The notes under the pieces were generated by a model. It was not told the origin of the DNA, did not search any database, and saw nothing but the letters and a program-made list of their open reading frames with translations. This document shows positions 56,299 through 64,000 of a DNA stretch of 64,000 nt, piece after piece. Source of the DNA: Citricoccus sp. SGAir0253 (GTDB lineage: Bacteria; Actinomycetota; Actinomycetes; Actinomycetales; Micrococcaceae); assembly GCF_005877055.1 (NCBI RefSeq), contig NZ_CP039424.1:3038001-3102000 (forward strand), written 5' to 3'. The translations under genes were made by a program, and so were the position numbers. The stretch's first letter is position 1. Every line of letters begins with the position of its first letter.

Positions 56299-57101
56299 TG
56301 AGCACGGACCTGCCCCTCATCGGCGACTTCTCCACCGCCGGGCCCGTCCTCACCGGGGCGCGCATCGGCGTCGTGACCTTCCCCGGCACCCTCGACGACC
56401 GGGACGCGGCCCGCGCGGTGCGCCTGGCCGGCGGCGAGCCGGTCGCGCTGTGGCACGCCGAGACCGACGGCGCCGCCGCCCTCGCCCAGCTCGACGCCGT
56501 CATCATCCCCGGCGGCTTCTCCTACGGCGACTACCTGCGCGCCGGGGCGATCGCCCGCTTCGCGCCGCTGATGCAGGCCATCGTCGACGCCGCCGGCGGC
56601 CGCGACGGCTCCACCGGCGGGCTGCCCGTGCTCGGCATCTGCAACGGCTTCCAGATCCTCACGGAGTCGCACCTGCTGCCCGGCTCGATGATCAAGAACG
56701 ACCACCTCAAGTTCCTGTGCCGCGACCAGGTCCTGCGCGTGGAGAGCAACGCCACCGCCTGGACCGGCCAGTACGGCGCCGGCGAGGAGATCACCGTGCC
56801 GCTGAAGAACCAGGACGGCCAGTACGTGGCCGACGAGCGCACGCTCGACGAGCTCGAGGGCGAGAATCGTGTCGTCTTCCGGTACGTCGGCTGGAACCCC
56901 AATGGCTCCCGCCGGGACATCGCCGGCATCACCAACGCCGCCGGCAACGTGGTGGGCCTCATGCCGCACCCAGAGCACGCCGTGGAGGCCGGCTTCGGCC
57001 CCGACTCGGCACAGGGCATGCGCATGGGCACCGACGGCCTGGGCGTCTTCACCTCGGTGCTGGCGTCCATCGCGGGAGCGAGCACAGGAGAGAAGAAGTG
57101 A
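56298..57101 (+). CDS. purQ: phosphoribosylformylglycinamidine synthase subunit PurQ
   Basis: 267 residues; glutaminase that feeds ammonia to PurL. Class I amidotransferase nucleophile Cys in [11 protein letters not shown] (~115), the [15 protein letters not shown] oxyanion loop, and His/Glu in MPHPEHAVE near the C-terminus. It carries ~20 extra N-terminal residues before [11 protein letters not shown]; the TGATG overlap with purS supports this longer start. Overlaps purL by GTGA. Confidence 0.95.
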   Translation: MSTDLPLIGDFSTAGPVLTGARIGVVTFPGTLDDRDAARAVRLAGGEPVALWHAETDGAAALAQLDAVIIPGGFSYGDYLRAGAIARFAPLMQAIVDAAGGRDGSTGGLPVLGICNGFQILTESHLLPGSMIKNDHLKFLCRDQVLRVESNATAWTGQYGAGEEITVPLKNQDGQYVADERTLDELEGENRVVFRYVGWNPNGSRRDIAGITNAAGNVVGLMPHPEHAVEAGFGPDSAQGMRMGTDGLGVFTSVLASIAGASTGEKK

Positions 57102-59416
57102 CCGAGCAGACGACCTTCAACATCGACACGGTCGAGCACGCCGCCCAGACCCCGGACACCGAGCTGCCCTGGGCCGAGCTGGGCCTGAAGCAGAACGAGT
57201 TCGAGGAGATCGTCCAGATCCTCGGCCGCCGCCCCACCGCGGCGGAACTGGCCATGTACTCCGTCATGTGGTCGGAGCACTGCTCCTACAAGTCCTCCAA
57301 GGTGCACCTGCGCCAGTTCGGCGAGAAGGTCACCGACGAGATGCGCAAGGACCTCATGGTCGGCATCGGCGAGAACGCCGGCGTGACCGACCTCGGCGAC
57401 GGCTGGGCCGTGACCTTCAAGATCGAGTCCCACAACTCCCCGTCCTACGTGGAGCCCTTCCAGGGCGCGGCCACCGGCATCGGCGGCATCGTCCGGGACA
57501 TCATCTCCATGGGCGCCCGGCCCGTGGCCGTCATGGACCCGCTGCGCTTCGGCGCCGTGGACCACCCGGACACCGCCCGCGTCATGCACGGCGCCGTGGC
57601 CGGCATCGGCAGCTACGGCAACTCGCTGGGCCTGCCGAACATCGGCGGCGAGATGGTGTTCGACCCGGTGTACCAGGGCAACCCGCTCGTCAACGCCCTC
57701 GCCGTGGGCGTGCTGCGCCACGAGGACCTGCGCCTGGCCAACGCCTCCGGCGTGGGCAACAAGGTGGTGCTCTTCGGCGCCCGCACGGGCGGCGACGGCA
57801 TCGGCGGCGCCTCCGTGCTCGCCTCCGAGTCCTTCGACGACACCAAGCCGTCCAAGCGCCCGGCCGTCCAGGTGGGCGACCCCTTCGCCGAGAAGGTGCT
57901 CATCGAGTGCTGCCTCGAGCTGTTCAAGGGCTCCCTCGTGGAGGGCATCCAGGACCTCGGCGCGGCCGGCATCTCCTGCGCCACCTCCGAGCTCGCCTCC
58001 AACGGCGAGGGCGGCATGGCCGTGGAGCTGACCAACGTGCTGCTGCGCGACCCCACTCTGACCCCGGGCGAGATCCTCATGTCCGAGTCGCAGGAGCGGA
58101 TGATGGCCGTCGTCACGCCGGAGAACGTCGAGGCGTTCGAGGCCGTCATGGCCAAGTGGGACGTCGAGTACTCGTGGCTGGGCGAGGTCACGGACGACAA
58201 CCGCCTGACCATCACCTGGGACGGCGAGGTGATCGTCGACGTCGATCCCCGCACCGTGGCGCACGATGGCCCGGTGTACGAGCGGCCCTACCACCGTCCC
58301 TCCTTCCAGGACGCCCTGGTGGCGGACACCTTCCGCTCGGCCGTCGTGGCCGGCCGCGTGCCGGCGCTGCCGGCCACCGGCGACGAGCTGCGCGCCGCGG
58401 TGCTCGAGCTGATGTCCTCGCCGAACCTGGCCGACACCTCGTGGGTGACGAACCAGTACGACCACTTCGTGCAGGGCAACACCGCGATGGCCGCCCCGGA
58501 CGACGCCGGCGTGGTGCGCGTGGACGAGGAGACCGGGATGGGCGTGGCCGTGTCCACGGACTGCAACTCCCGGTACTCCTACCTGGACCCGTACGTCGGC
58601 GCCCAGCTGGCCCTGGCCGAGTCCTACCGCAACGTGGCCACGGCCGGCGCCGTGCCGAAGGCCGTCTCGGACTGCCTGAACTTCGGCTCCCCCGAGGACC
58701 CCGAGGTCATGTGGCAGTTCGCCGAGTCCGTCCGCGGCCTCGCCGACGCGTGCCAGCGGATGGGCGTGCCGGTCACCGGCGGCAACGTCTCGCTGTACAA
58801 CCAGACCGGCAGCACGCCGATCCACCCCACCCCCGTGGTGGCGACGCTGGGCCAGTTCGACGACGTCTCCCGCCGCACCCCGTCCGGCTTCCACCGCGAC
58901 GCCGACGGCCAGGCCGTGTACCTCATGGGCGTCACGCGCGACGAGCTGGACGGCTCCGAGTTCGCCCGGCTGCACGATCACCTCGGCGGCGTGCCCCCGC
59001 AGGTGGACCTGGACGCGGAGCGGCTCCTCGGCGAGCTGCTCGTCAACGCGTCCCGGGACGGGATGGTCGACGCCGCGCACGACCTCTCCGAGGGCGGCCT
59101 GGCCGCCGCGCTGTCCGAGATGGTCCTGCGCTTCGGCGTCGGCGCCCGGGTGGCCCTGGACGAGGTCATGCAGCGCGACGGCGTGGACGCCTTCACCGCG
59201 CTGTTCTCCGAGTCCCAGGCCCGCGCCGTCGTGGCCGTGCCGCGCACCGAGGAGGTCCGCTTCAAGGACATGACCACGGCCCGCGGCTTCCCGGTGGCGC
59301 GCATCGGCGTGGTGGACGCCGCCTCGGGCGCCCTCGAGGTGCAGGGCGAGTTCACCCTGCCGATCGAGGAGCTGCGCGAGCGCTGGTCCGCCACGCTGCC
59401 GCACCACTTCGGCTGA
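57098..59416 (+). CDS. purL: phosphoribosylformylglycinamidine synthase subunit PurL
   Basis: 772 residues, the small form of PurL that needs PurS and PurQ. ATP/FGAR-binding parts: [14 protein letters not shown] at ~49, [41 protein letters not shown] and the [11 protein letters not shown] segment; the second AIRS-like half has [11 protein letters not shown] and [12 protein letters not shown] start overlaps purQ after AGGAGA. A long terminator hairpin follows. Confidence 0.97.
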   Translation: MTEQTTFNIDTVEHAAQTPDTELPWAELGLKQNEFEEIVQILGRRPTAAELAMYSVMWSEHCSYKSSKVHLRQFGEKVTDEMRKDLMVGIGENAGVTDLGDGWAVTFKIESHNSPSYVEPFQGAATGIGGIVRDIISMGARPVAVMDPLRFGAVDHPDTARVMHGAVAGIGSYGNSLGLPNIGGEMVFDPVYQGNPLVNALAVGVLRHEDLRLANASGVGNKVVLFGARTGGDGIGGASVLASESFDDTKPSKRPAVQVGDPFAEKVLIECCLELFKGSLVEGIQDLGAAGISCATSELASNGEGGMAVELTNVLLRDPTLTPGEILMSESQERMMAVVTPENVEAFEAVMAKWDVEYSWLGEVTDDNRLTITWDGEVIVDVDPRTVAHDGPVYERPYHRPSFQDALVADTFRSAVVAGRVPALPATGDELRAAVLELMSSPNLADTSWVTNQYDHFVQGNTAMAAPDDAGVVRVDEETGMGVAVSTDCNSRYSYLDPYVGAQLALAESYRNVATAGAVPKAVSDCLNFGSPEDPEVMWQFAESVRGLADACQRMGVPVTGGNVSLYNQTGSTPIHPTPVVATLGQFDDVSRRTPSGFHRDADGQAVYLMGVTRDELDGSEFARLHDHLGGVPPQVDLDAERLLGELLVNASRDGMVDAAHDLSEGGLAAALSEMVLRFGVGARVALDEVMQRDGVDAFTALFSESQARAVVAVPRTEEVRFKDMTTARGFPVARIGVVDAASGALEVQGEFTLPIEELRERWSATLPHHFG

Positions 59417-59458
59417 TCCGGCGCCGGCCGGGCCGGACCGCCCGCCCGCCCGACGCAC

Positions 59459-59514
59459 CACGTGAGGGATCCGGCGGCCTCCCGCTCCCGGGACGCCGCC
59501 GGGTCCCTCACGTG
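59459..59514. terminator. 20-bp terminator hairpin after purL
   Basis: CACGTGAGGGATCCGGCGGC pairs with GCCGCCGGGTCCCTCACGTG (one wobble), 16-nt loop, 43 nt past the purL stop. Confidence 0.85.
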
Positions 59515-59645
59515 CTGACGGGACGCCCCGTGCGATCAGTCGTGGGATTCGTCGGCCACTCGGCCGCGGGACGGCGACGATTCCCGCACCTGATCGCCGG
59601 AGGCTCGGTCCTCCGCCGTCCATGGTGCTGCCTCGGCGGCGGGTC

Positions 59646-59651
59646 TAGCCT
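59646..59651 (+). promoter_or_regulatory. -10 box of the DUF1206 gene (leaderless)
   Basis: TAGCCT, exactly 6 nt, then the ATG at 59658. Confidence 0.5.
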
Positions 59652-59657
59652 TCTTCC

Positions 59658-60536
59658 ATGTCCGCGGACCCAGGCCCCTCATCCCGTCCCGCCGACCGCC
59701 TCGAGCGCGCCGTGCGCCGGCACGCACCCGGCTCCGCGGGCCGCGCCGTCGAGCGTCTGGGGGACCACGCCGAGGAGATGTCCAGGCACCCGTGGTTCCA
59801 GCGGCTGGCGCGGACCGGACACGTCGCCAACGGCATCCTGCACTTGCTCATCGGGATCATCGCCTGGAACCTGGCCCTCGGCACCTCGGGCCGGTCCGCC
59901 GACCAGTCCGGGGCCATCGCCCTGCTGGCCGGCCAGCCGTTCGGGATGGTCCTGGCCTGGGTGTGCGCCGCCGGCTGCGTCCTGCTCGGCCTGTGGTACC
60001 TCAGCGAGGCGCTGTGGGACCGGCAGGAGGCGCTGGACGGCGTGAAGGACGGCGGCAAGGCCGTGGTCTACGTGGCGATCGGCGTGCTGTTCGCGATGGC
60101 GGCCCTCGGGAGCGGACAGGACTCCGGCGAGTCGGCGAGCTCGTTCTCCGCCGCGCTGATGTCCCACCCCGCCGGCGCGGCCCTGCTGGTGGCGGTCGGG
60201 GCCGGGTTCATCGCCGCCGGCGCGTACCACGTGGTCAAGGGCGCCACCCGCCGGTTCACGCGGGACCTGGAGCACTCCTCCAACCTCACCGTCTCCCGGG
60301 CCATCCGGGTCACCGGCACCGTCGGCTACGTGGCCAAGGGCATCGTCCTGGCCCTCGTGGGGCTGCTGTTCGTGGTGGCCACGGTGCAGCACGACCCGCA
60401 GGAGGCCACCGGCATGGACGGCGCCCTGCGGGCCCTGCTGGACCAGCCCCTCGGACCGGTGCTGCTGGCGGCCGTGGGCGTGGGGCTGATGCTCTTCGGG
60501 GTCTACTCGGTCATGCGCTCCCGCTACGCGGCCTGA
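59658..60536 (+). CDS. DUF1206 membrane protein
   Basis: 292 residues, six membrane segments in three repeated pairs, the DUF1206 pattern (GHVANGILHLLIGIIAWNLA, GKAVVYVAIGVLFAMAAL, VGYVAKGIVLALVGLLFVVA each start a pair). The G-(H/Y)-V-A-(N/K)-G-I repeat is easily seen. Function unknown; the family is typical of actinobacteria. No ribosome site; a TAGCCT box 6 nt upstream suggests a leaderless mRNA. Confidence 0.87.
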   Translation: MSADPGPSSRPADRLERAVRRHAPGSAGRAVERLGDHAEEMSRHPWFQRLARTGHVANGILHLLIGIIAWNLALGTSGRSADQSGAIALLAGQPFGMVLAWVCAAGCVLLGLWYLSEALWDRQEALDGVKDGGKAVVYVAIGVLFAMAALGSGQDSGESASSFSAALMSHPAGAALLVAVGAGFIAAGAYHVVKGATRRFTRDLEHSSNLTVSRAIRVTGTVGYVAKGIVLALVGLLFVVATVQHDPQEATGMDGALRALLDQPLGPVLLAAVGVGLMLFGVYSVMRSRYAA

Positions 60537-60559
60537 CCGACCGGACCACCGGCGGCGGA

Positions 60560-60880
60560 TCAGTCGACCTGCAGCTCGCCCATCCGGTCCCAGCCCTCGC
60601 CCTCGACCTGGCGGCTGACGATCCGCGGCGTGGAGACCAGCAGCGGGCGCATGGTCTCCAGGCCGGTGGTGAAGTGCTCGCTCGTCACGTGGGCCTCGGC
60701 GGCGCCGTCCTTGAACGCCTCCACGAGGACGAACTCGTCCGGGTCCTCCACGCTGCGGGACCACTCGAACCAGAGGTTGCCCTCCTCGGCGCGCGTGGAC
60801 TCCGTGTAGTCACGGACGCGCTCGATGAACCCGTCCGCGTGCTCGGGCTTGACCTGGAATTTCACGACGATGAAGATCAT
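60560..60880 (-). CDS. antibiotic-biosynthesis-monooxygenase-domain protein
   Basis: 106 residues, one ABM (ferredoxin-like dimeric alpha-beta barrel) domain: MIFIVVKFQVKPEHADGFIERV at the start and LWFEWSRSVEDPDEFVLVEAF, SEHFTTGLETMRPLL later. Could be a quinol monooxygenase-like enzyme; no cofactor residues are evident. The start is set by a TAGGGT box (60887-60892) exactly 6 nt upstream. Not catC: the muconolactone isomerase pattern is absent. Confidence 0.87.
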   Translation of the reverse strand: MIFIVVKFQVKPEHADGFIERVRDYTESTRAEEGNLWFEWSRSVEDPDEFVLVEAFKDGAAEAHVTSEHFTTGLETMRPLLVSTPRIVSRQVEGEGWDRMGELQVD

Positions 60881-60886
60881 GGCCCC

Positions 60887-60892
60887 ACCCTA
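60887..60892 (-). promoter_or_regulatory. -10 box of the ABM gene (leaderless)
   Basis: On the minus strand TAGGGT, then ggggcc, then ATG. Confidence 0.5.
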
Positions 60893-60908
60893 GTGCCGGC
60901 GCTGCCCG

Positions 60909-61340
60909 TCAGCCGGGGAGCAGGGACGGATCGGCCCGCACCTCGATGACCGGGCACGTGTCCATCACCACGTCCAGCCCGGCGGCCCGGGCGCGCTCGG
61001 CGGCGGCCTCGTCCACCACCCCGAGCTGCAGCCAGACGGCCTTCGCGCCCACTGCGATCGCCTCGTCCACGATCCGCCCCACCTTCTGGGAGTTGACGAA
61101 GCAGTCCACCACGTCGATCTCCCCCGGGACGTCCGCGAGCCGGCGGTAGCCCGTCTCCCCGTGCACCTCCTGCGCGCCGAGGTTGACCGGGATGATCTCC
61201 ATCCCGAGGTCGTCCCGCAGGAAGCGCGAGACCCCGACGGCGGCGCGGCGCGGGTTGGGCGTGAGCCCGACGACGGCCCAGCGGCCCCCCCGGTCCGTCA
61301 GCAGCCGGCGGACGGTCGCCGGGTCGTTCACGTGTGCCAT
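60909..61340 (-). CDS. CoA-binding-domain protein (YccU-like)
   Basis: 143 residues, a single Rossmann-like CoA-binding domain: WAVVGLTPNPRRAAVGVSRFL, EIIPVNLGAQEVHGETGYRRLADVPGEIDVVDCFVNSQ, AVWLQLGVVDEAAAERARAAGLDVVMDTCPVIE. The final DTCP and VNP blocks are typical of the YccU family, whose role is unclear. TACGGT (61347-61352) lies 6 nt upstream, so probably leaderless. Confidence 0.88.
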   Translation of the reverse strand: MAHVNDPATVRRLLTDRGGRWAVVGLTPNPRRAAVGVSRFLRDDLGMEIIPVNLGAQEVHGETGYRRLADVPGEIDVVDCFVNSQKVGRIVDEAIAVGAKAVWLQLGVVDEAAAERARAAGLDVVMDTCPVIEVRADPSLLPG

Positions 61341-61346
61341 GGCCCC

Positions 61347-61352
61347 ACCGTA
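61347..61352 (-). promoter_or_regulatory. -10 box of the CoA-binding protein gene (leaderless)
   Basis: On the minus strand TACGGT, then ggggcc, then ATG; the same spacer as the ABM gene. Confidence 0.5.
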
Positions 61353-61371
61353 TCCGGGCCCGCGGCCCGCG

Positions 61372-62331
61372 TCAGTCCCCGTCCTGCGGGGCCAGGACGC
61401 CCAGCCGGACGAGGCGGCGCCGGGCGGCGAGCTCGGAGGGACCCCGCCGGCCCAGCGCCCGGCCGATGACGGCCAGCGTCGCCCGGCCGGCGAGGCGGGT
61501 GAGGGCCGGGACGCCGCTGCCGCGCAGCCCGGCGAGCTCCCGGTGACGGCGCGGCAGGGTGTCCACGACGGCCAGGAACAGCGCGCGGTAGCCCGGCCGC
61601 AGGCCCGGCTCCAGGGGCGGACGCCGCAGGAAGCGGACCACCTCCTCGAGCTCGGGGCCCCCGCGCAGCTGGCGGTCCGGGCCGGCGTCGAAGGCGGCCA
61701 GGCGTGCCCGCAGCGCGGCCTGGGTCCGCGGCGGGTCCGGGACGCCCATCAGTTCTCCCGCCACGGCCCACTCGGCCACGTAGGCGTCCGCCCCGGTGCG
61801 GCCGGCGGGCGTGCCCGGCGGGGCCGGGACCGGGCCGATGAACGTCTCGTAGCAGGTGAGGAAGGCGTCCGTGAAGGCGAGGTGGACCCATTCGTCCAGG
61901 ACGGGGTCGTTGGCCGCGTAGTCGCGGACGGTGCCGTCGGCGGCGGTGTACCGGCCGCGCACCGGGCCGTGGAGCCGCCGCACGTACGCGCAGGCCTGCC
62001 GGGCGGCCTCGGTCGAGCCGTAGGTCACGGTGAAGATCCAGCGGATGGTGCCGGCCAGCCGGCCGAACGGGTCGGCCCGGTAGTCGGAGTGCTCGGCCAC
62101 CCCGGCCAGCGCCCCGGGGTGCAGCGCCTGGACCAGCAGCGCGCGGATGCCGGCCGGGATGGTGGACATGCCGCCGTGCACGGTCCACACGGCCGAGTCC
62201 GGGGAGAAGTAGCCGGCGTCGTCGCCCAGCTCCAGGTCGAGCTGCCACTGCGGCACGCCGCCAGCGTGCTCGCCGGAGAAGGTGCGCACGAGGCTCGCCT
62301 GCAGCGAGCGCAGGGGGTGGGGGATACCCAT
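61372..62331 (-). CDS. DUF2236 (MpaB/latex-clearing-type) oxygenase-like protein
   Basis: 319 residues. All-helical DUF2236 fold with the GGMSTIPAGIRALLVQALHPGALAGVAEHSDYRADPFGRL block (the ALHP and GRL motifs are conserved), TYGSTEAA, WVHLAFTDAFL and FIGPVP. Relatives include haem-dependent rubber oxygenase and MpaB; whether this one binds haem is not certain from sequence. Starts at the ATG 6 nt after TAGCCT. Confidence 0.85.
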   Translation of the reverse strand: MGIPHPLRSLQASLVRTFSGEHAGGVPQWQLDLELGDDAGYFSPDSAVWTVHGGMSTIPAGIRALLVQALHPGALAGVAEHSDYRADPFGRLAGTIRWIFTVTYGSTEAARQACAYVRRLHGPVRGRYTAADGTVRDYAANDPVLDEWVHLAFTDAFLTCYETFIGPVPAPPGTPAGRTGADAYVAEWAVAGELMGVPDPPRTQAALRARLAAFDAGPDRQLRGGPELEEVVRFLRRPPLEPGLRPGYRALFLAVVDTLPRRHRELAGLRGSGVPALTRLAGRATLAVIGRALGRRGPSELAARRRLVRLGVLAPQDGD

Positions 62332-62337
62332 GCCCCG

Positions 62338-62343
62338 AGGCTA
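62338..62343 (-). promoter_or_regulatory. -10 box of the DUF2236 gene (leaderless)
   Basis: On the minus strand TAGCCT, then cggggc (6 nt), then ATG at 62331. Confidence 0.5.
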
Positions 62344-62533
62344 CCGCGCGGGGGCGCCCGGCGGGTCAGCGGCCGGTGGCCGCCCGGCGGCGGCCCGGCA
62401 CCGGGGCCCTGGACCGAGGTCCCGACGGCGGCCGGGGCCGGCCGTCGCTGCGCCGCGGTGTCCCCCTCCGGGATGACCCGGATGCACCCCGGATTCGCCC
62501 CGCAGGGTGAGGCGCCCCGGGCCGGTCGGCCAC

Positions 62534-62539
62534 TAGATT
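62534..62539 (+). promoter_or_regulatory. -10 box of the P-type ATPase gene
   Basis: TAGATTgg about 71 nt before the GTG at 62611; GGGAG serves as ribosome site. Between 62344 and 62533 I see GC-rich sequence without a gene. Confidence 0.45.
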
Positions 62540-62610
62540 GGGGGCATCGCTGCAGGCCGGCCCCCTCCGGCCCCCGTTGCCTGCCGCTCGACCCCCGGGA
62601 GACAATCAGC

Positions 62611-64000
62611 GTGAGCACATCGGCCAGCACCGGCGGCACCGCCACCGGGGAGGAGGACGACATCCAGGACCTCCCCCGACCGGGCTCCTCGGCGGCCTCC
62701 CCCGACGCCCCGGGCCCGTCCCCGGCCGCTCCCCCGCCGCCCGCGGTCCCCACGTCTCCCGCGTCCCCCGCGCACGCCGCCGTCGCCGGTCTCCCCGCCC
62801 CGGGCACCCCCGGGCACCCGGACCACCCCGACCACCCGGACGCCCGGCGCCGGCTCCACCTGCGCCACCGGGGCCTCGAGGGACTGGTCCGCCCCGCGGA
62901 CGACCACCTCGCCGAGCACGGGCTGGACGAGGCCGCCGTCGCCGAGCGCGTGGAGCACGGGCTGACCAACCGGCAGCCGCGGGACACGTCCCGCTCGATC
63001 TGGAAGATCCTGCGCGTCCACGTCCTGACCCTGTTCAACCTGGCCATCGGCTCGTGCGCGGCGGCCATCATCGTCCTGGGCCGCTGGTTCGACCTCGTCT
63101 TCTGCTTCGCCGCCCTCGCCAACGTGGTCATCGGCGTGGTGCAGGAGTACTCCGCCAAGCGCAAGCTGGACCAGATCGCGCTGCTGCACCAGGACGCCGC
63201 GCGCGTGCTGCGCTCCGGGACGGAGCGGGAGGTCCGGCTCGAGGACATCGTGCTGGACGACGCCGTGGTGCTACGGCGCGGGGACCAGGTCCCGGCCGAC
63301 GGGGTGGTGCTGGCCGCGGACGGCCTGGACATCGACGAGTCCCTGCTGACCGGCGAGTCGGACGCGGTGGGCAAGCTGCCCGGGCACGCGGTGCTGTCCG
63401 GCTCGGCCGTGCTCTCCGGCCACGGGCTGTTCCGCGTCTCCGCGGTCGGCGCCGACTCGCACGCCTCGCAGCTGGCCATCGAGGCCCGGCGATTCTCGAG
63501 GATCCACTCCGAACTGCGCGGGGCGCTGGACACCGTGGCGAAGTGGCTCACGATCGCCCTGGTGCCGATCGTGGCCGTCATCGTCAACGGCCAGGTGCAG
63601 GCCATCGGCGGCTGGGCCCACGCCCTGGCCACGGGGGCGATGGAGCCGGCCGTCGTGGCCTCCGTCGCCGCCATCACCTCCATGGTCCCGCAGGGGCTGG
63701 CGCTGATGACCACCATCGCGTTCGCCGTGGCCGCGCTCAAGCTCGCCCGGGACCAGGTGCTCATCCAGGAGCAGCCCGCGGTGGAGATCCTCGCCCGCGT
63801 GGACACCGTCTGCCTGGACAAGACCGGCACGCTGACCGAGGGGCGGATCGTCTTCGACGCCGCCACGCCCCTGGCCCCGGCCGCCGCGGTGCACGATGCC
63901 GGCGAGGCCGTGCTGGCCTGGTTCGGTGCCGACGCCAACGCCAACCCCACCGCGCTGGCCCTGCGCGAGCGCTACGCCGCGGTCCCCGGGGCCGAGCCCA
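62611..64000 (+). CDS. P-type cation-transporting ATPase, N-terminal part (cut by window edge)
   Basis: 463 residues visible, open at the window end. GTG start after GGGAG. The first ~125 residues are Pro/Ala-rich and include GHPDHPDHPDARRRLHLRHR, possibly metal-binding. Then two membrane segments, the actuator domain with LLTGESD, two further membrane segments with SMVPQGLALM, and the phosphorylation site DKTGTLTE (Asp403). The layout, with the PQGL motif in helix 4, resembles CtpE-type (calcium) ATPases of actinobacteria. Ion specificity is not proven. Confidence 0.93.
   Translation, partial: MSTSASTGGTATGEEDDIQDLPRPGSSAASPDAPGPSPAAPPPPAVPTSPASPAHAAVAGLPAPGTPGHPDHPDHPDARRRLHLRHRGLEGLVRPADDHLAEHGLDEAAVAERVEHGLTNRQPRDTSRSIWKILRVHVLTLFNLAIGSCAAAIIVLGRWFDLVFCFAALANVVIGVVQEYSAKRKLDQIALLHQDAARVLRSGTEREVRLEDIVLDDAVVLRRGDQVPADGVVLAADGLDIDESLLTGESDAVGKLPGHAVLSGSAVLSGHGLFRVSAVGADSHASQLAIEARRFSRIHSELRGALDTVAKWLTIALVPIVAVIVNGQVQAIGGWAHALATGAMEPAVVASVAAITSMVPQGLALMTTIAFAVAALKLARDQVLIQEQPAVEILARVDTVCLDKTGTLTEGRIVFDAATPLAPAAAVHDAGEAVLAWFGADANANPTALALRERYAAVPGAEP

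Noticed and set aside
56531-59623. Open frame of 1030 codons opposite purQ and purL
   Set aside because: Shadow of the purL codon pattern; composition is non-protein-like.
60560-60880. Missing catC (muconolactone isomerase) as the 106-residue protein
   Set aside because: The sequence fits the ABM family and lies far from the cat genes; CatC motifs are absent.

Overview
The window is a gene-dense stretch of a very GC-rich actinobacterial chromosome. The gene set and order suggest Micrococcaceae: tRNA-Ser, then the SRP RNA gene, then a glutamyl-Q synthetase, dnaX, recR and lysC; also purSQL, an F420-free central metabolism and many TANNNT -10 boxes. I lean towards a Kocuria- or Micrococcus-like organism, by inference only. 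There is no phage, insertion sequence, CRISPR array or rRNA.

Layout. 1-6513 (minus): a seven-gene collinear run for branched-chain acyl-CoA oxidation. It holds mmsB (cut by the window edge), 3-hydroxyisobutyryl-CoA hydrolase, an acyl-CoA dehydrogenase, an unusual cytochrome b with a repeat-rich N-terminus, etfA and etfB. 6638-9384 (plus): an acyl-CoA synthetase and a quinone oxidoreductase, divergent from the etf run. 9408-14393 (minus): citE-like lyase, MaoC hydratase, biotin carboxylase and carboxyltransferase (leucine or isoprenoid acyl-CoA type), with a TetR gene divergent at 14572. 15258-16628: a NUDIX protein and a small membrane protein. 17015-20272: glyoxylate shunt (aceA, aceB). 20393-20923: two convergent small proteins sharing an FPASDxPxNY tail. 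20993-24519: TspO-like, thioesterase, DUF1275 and YihY membrane proteins. 24659-27323: a secreted thermonuclease-like protein with a sunset domain, a DUF3052-like protein and a uracil-DNA-glycosylase-like protein. 27414-32262: catechol branch (lysR-catB-catA) and a divergent DASS carrier. 32277-38874: LytR_C protein, HAD phosphatase, 2OG-Fe oxygenase, and an ADH/MmsB-like/MHS transporter operon. 39036-44370: tRNA-Ser, ffs, gluQ, dnaX, recR. 44498-49923: lipoprotein, ABC transporter, MFS carrier and lysC with its internal beta start. 50008-53583: a large secreted S8 protease with SLH repeats. 53885-62331: small conserved genes around purSQL. 62611 to the end: a P-type ATPase cut by the window edge.

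How it fits together. The first 15 kb looks like a catabolic island. Acyl-CoAs from valine, leucine or organic acids are activated, dehydrogenated (electrons to ETF, perhaps then to the cytochrome b) and cleaved; the acetyl-CoA formed can be used by the glyoxylate shunt at 17-20 kb. The catechol branch and dicarboxylate carrier also feed this pool.

The strongest new observation is in dnaX. A CCCAAAA slippery heptamer lies 5 nt before an 8-bp all-GC hairpin, with a TGA in the -1 frame one codon later. This is the architecture of a programmed frameshift that would make a gamma-like 692-residue product. Others are the seven TRMG repeats of the ETF-linked cytochrome, the paired FPASD proteins, and a widespread leaderless-start signature (TANNNT, 6-7 nt, start codon).
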